From: Pseudomonadota bacterium
GTDB lineage: Bacteria > Pseudomonadota > Gammaproteobacteria > Burkholderiales > Burkholderiaceae_B
NCBI GenBank assembly: GCA_023389535.1
Contig: JAEWEH010000016.1
Location: 1 to 6,803, forward strand
Direction: 5' to 3'
Length of the DNA: 6,803 nt
The notes beneath the pieces were generated by a model. The model had not been told where the DNA came from and made no database searches. It worked only from the letters and a program-made list of their open reading frames with translations. Every line of letters begins with the position of its first letter. Within the stretch, counting starts at the first letter, position 1. Both the position numbers and the translations under genes were made by a program. Of this stretch, positions 5,089 to 6,803 are shown one piece after another.

Positions 5089-6472
5089 TTGACACCTCCC
5101 CGCTTGCGGCGACTTTCCAGCTTTGGATGCCGTTAAGGTGATAGACCGACGACAAGCCGCGTTCGTCCACGAGCTTCTTGATGGTTGGCTGTACATAGCC
5201 CGTATCGTCGGTACATCGGCTTTGCAGTATCGCTTCCTTGCCGTCCCATTCCCAGGGCAGGGTGAAGCGCGTATGGCAGATGGGCAGTACGGGCCCGTGC
5301 AAGGTTGCATCGCGCCAGTTCTTTCCGCCATCTACGGACACTTCGACGCGCTTTATCGTGCCGCGTCCGGACCAGGCGAGCCCGGATATTTCATAGAAGC
5401 CTGGTTTCTGCAACAGCATTTCGCCTGATGGATAGGTGATCACGGACTTGGCTTCCATCAGGAAGGAAAACTGCAAGGCGGTGCCGTCAGGCATCAGGTC
5501 CGTATATTTCGAGGTCTCCTCGCGTGTCATGAAAGGCGTATCCGAAATTTCCAGGCGGCGCAGCCACTTGATGGACATGTTGCCTTCGTAGCCCGGTACG
5601 AAGAGGCGCAGCGGGTAGCCTTGCTCGGGCCGGATCGCCTCGCCATTCTGGCCATAGGCCAGCAGGCAATCCTTCATGGCTTTCTCTATCGGTATGCTGC
5701 GTGTCATGACGGCCGCATCGCCGCCTTCGGCCAGCAGCCATTTTGCCCCGGGGCGCAGGCCGACTTCGTCCAGGATGGTCGATAGCGGAACGCCGACCCA
5801 CTCGGACGTGGACGTCAGCCCATGGGTGCCTTGGACGGTCTTTAGCGTGGGCTTGGACCATTCCGTCAAGCCGTTGCCGGAGCATTCCATGAACATGATC
5901 CGGGACAGCATCGGGTAGCGCTTCAAGTCGGCCATCGAGAACTTCTTCGCCTGCTTGACCATGCCATGTACATACAGCTCATGCGTGGAGGGGTCGATGG
6001 TGGCGATGCCCCCATGATGGCGCTCGTAGTGCAGCCCGGACGGCGTGATCAGGCCCATGCTGTTTTGCAGGGGCGTGAAGCTCCACGATGATTCGGTGGT
6101 TTTAGTGGCGTACCGGGTTCGTACTTCCGTTTCGAACTGCGAGCGACGGCCGTAGCCGCCATCGTCCACTGCCACACCCACCCCCTGGACTTTCGTGGCG
6201 TCGGGTGGGACGGTTCGCTCTATGGAGCCAGGCGGGGCTGCGGCGGCGGCCGCGCGATGCTCACCGGCGCTGCCTAAAACTGCCATTGCGCCCAGCATGA
6301 AGCGCCTGCGTTGTGGCATGCCCTGAGAGGGGGCGGCCGGATTGGAGCCGCGATAGTAAGGAGAGGAGGGATCTTGCTGTTCGGTCTGGAGGAAGCTGGC
6401 TTCCAGCTCTTGCAGCTGCTGGGGACCAATTTTGCTGGATGGCAGTACGTCGCTGTCCGCTGAATTTTTCAT
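5072..6472 (-). CDS. soxC: SoxC-type sulfite dehydrogenase, molybdopterin subunit (466 aa)
   Basis: This is a sulfite oxidase-family molybdoenzyme that should oxidise sulfite or Sox-bound sulfur in the periplasm and hand electrons to the cytochrome encoded next. A twin-arginine signal RRRFMLGAMAVLG occupies residues 55-67, with an Ala-rich cleavage region at 74-79. The Mo-ligand cysteine is Cys197 in MECSGNG. Other family marks are SGLHYERHHGG (145-155), GYPLRLFVPGYEGNMSIKWL (285-304) and, in the C-terminal dimerisation domain, VEVSVDGGKNWRDATL (376-391) and WEWDG (407-411). The start at 6472 has GGAG 6 nt upstream; the internal Met52 beside the Tat motif lacks a Shine-Dalgarno. That leaves an unusually long 54-residue hydrophilic lead before the twin arginines. 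Other sox genes are not in the window, so a free sulfite dehydrogenase role is equally likely. Confidence 0.92.
   Translation of the reverse strand: MKNSADSDVLPSSKIGPQQLQELEASFLQTEQQDPSSPYYRGSNPAAPSQGMPQRRRFMLGAMAVLGSAGEHRAAAAAAPPGSIERTVPPDATKVQGVGVAVDDGGYGRRSQFETEVRTRYATKTTESSWSFTPLQNSMGLITPSGLHYERHHGGIATIDPSTHELYVHGMVKQAKKFSMADLKRYPMLSRIMFMECSGNGLTEWSKPTLKTVQGTHGLTSTSEWVGVPLSTILDEVGLRPGAKWLLAEGGDAAVMTRSIPIEKAMKDCLLAYGQNGEAIRPEQGYPLRLFVPGYEGNMSIKWLRRLEISDTPFMTREETSKYTDLMPDGTALQFSFLMEAKSVITYPSGEMLLQKPGFYEISGLAWSGRGTIKRVEVSVDGGKNWRDATLHGPVLPICHTRFTLPWEWDGKEAILQSRCTDDTGYVQPTIKKLVDERGLSSVYHLNGIQSWKVAASGEVSNVHHY
5093..5101 (-). promoter_or_regulatory. Shine-Dalgarno of the cytochrome gene, inside soxC
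   Basis: The minus strand reads GGGGAGGTG, then 6 nt, then ATG (5088). The site lies within the last codons of soxC. It fixes the cytochrome start and lets ribosomes finishing soxC initiate the overlapping gene, which would keep the two subunits in step. Confidence 0.7.
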
Positions 6473-6625
6473 TTACCGCTCCGGTGAGATTTTCGGGTCG
6501 ATAGGAAGAAAGGCGCGATATAGCGGGAACTACAGGAAGGGAAGGTGAGAGGGAATATAAGCGTTACCCGCGCCTATGCAGGTTGATCATAGCGGGCGGC
6601 GCGGGCGCCGACAAGGCCTCCGATC

Positions 6626-6656
6626 GGCCGGTGCGCGGGATCCTTACGCTCCGGCC
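6626..6656 (-). terminator. stem-loop after the amidohydrolase-like gene
   Basis: GGCCGG-T-GCG (6626-6635) pairs with CGC-T-CCGGCC (6647-6656), giving nine base pairs interrupted by one T-T mismatch around an 11-nt loop. It starts 14 bp past the stop codon at 6671. There is no U-tract on the minus strand after the stem, so a factor-independent terminator is not proven. Confidence 0.35.
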
Positions 6657-6670
6657 AGGGCGCCGCAGCT

Positions 6671-6802
6671 TCAAAACCGGTAGAGTTTTTCCGGGTTGTC
6701 TCGCAGGACTTTACGCGCTGTATCTGGATCGGGCAGCCAGTCGGCTATCTCGGCAAGCAGGCGTTGCGGCGGGATGTCGCGATATGCGCTGACTTCTGTC
6801 GG
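6671..6802 (-). CDS. C-terminal fragment of an amidohydrolase-family protein (partial)
   Basis: Only the last 43 codons are in the window; the 5' part lies beyond the right edge, and the frame is open to that edge. The visible tail includes IPPQRLLAEIADWLPD, then ARKVLRDNPEKLYRF and a TGA stop at 6671. A final helix with W(L/V)PD, a V(L)..DNP..LY(G/R)F end and no further domain is typical of amidohydrolase-2 family (TIM-barrel metal-dependent hydrolase) proteins, such as those acting on dicarboxylate lactones or decarboxylating aromatic acids. The metal ligands are outside the window, so activity cannot be judged. It has the same direction as soxC but is separated from it by 198 bp with a hairpin, so it is probably a separate transcription unit. 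Confidence 0.7.
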   Translation of the reverse strand, partial: PTEVSAYRDIPPQRLLAEIADWLPDPDTARKVLRDNPEKLYRF

Positions 6803-6803
6803 A

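Noticed and set aside
5079..5098. Lipobox-like LALAC at residues 14-18 of the cytochrome
   Set aside because: The residue at -3 from the cysteine is Ala rather than Leu/Val/Ile, and a standard signal peptidase I site (AAA before Gln25) follows.
5089..5331. Upstream extension of the cytochrome frame to an ATG at 5331
   Set aside because: The extension lies entirely within conserved soxC codons and would bury the signal peptide; the Shine-Dalgarno at 5093-5101 and the signal sequence support 5088.
6473..6625. Promoter for soxC
   Set aside because: The minus strand has a TTATATT stretch near 6555-6561 but no matching -35 at proper spacing, and I could not fit an ECF-type motif with confidence.

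Overview
The window reads as chromosome of a beta-proteobacterium, most likely Burkholderiales/Alcaligenaceae (Bordetella/Achromobacter type). This rests on a moderately high-GC sequence, a Bug-family (TctC) solute-binding protein in a catabolic operon, and a soxC-cytochrome pair. No 16S, tRNA or other phylogenetic marker is present, so the placement is an inference from gene content. Every convincing gene lies on the minus strand, so transcription runs from high to low coordinates.

Region A (right edge to about 4470). The C-terminal 43 residues of an amidohydrolase-like protein (6671-6802) end before a hairpin (6626-6656). A short intergenic region follows, then soxC (5072-6472), a Tat-exported molybdenum sulfite dehydrogenase subunit. 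soxC overlaps by 17 bp a secreted single-heme cytochrome c (4513-5088) that resembles only the first heme domain of SoxD. Together they should oxidise sulfite or a related sulfur intermediate in the periplasm and pass electrons to cytochrome c. A hairpin at 4470-4496 probably ends this unit.

Region B (3699-4512). An 814-bp stretch holds no confident gene. It carries the likely promoter and operator-like repeats of the next operon close to 3800-3890. It also has two weak plus-strand frames (3922-4143 and 4143-4343, joined by a TAATG overlap) that may be the remains of a divergent regulator, plus several palindromes and hairpins.

Region C (3698 down to 4). This is a four-gene minus-strand catabolic operon: a Bug-type periplasmic binding protein, an alpha/beta hydrolase (better started at GTG 2667 than at the upstream TTG 2703), an AtuA/DUF1446 protein, and a separate small AtuA C-terminal-domain protein. 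Gaps are short (41, 66 and 12 bp) and each gene has a Shine-Dalgarno sequence. The likely role is uptake and breakdown of an organic acid or ester of unknown identity; the operon may continue past the left edge.

I did not find a clearly novel system. The points most worth a second look are the promoter/operator architecture at 3799-3843, the possible decayed regulator, the one-heme SoxD, and the AtuA architecture split over two genes.
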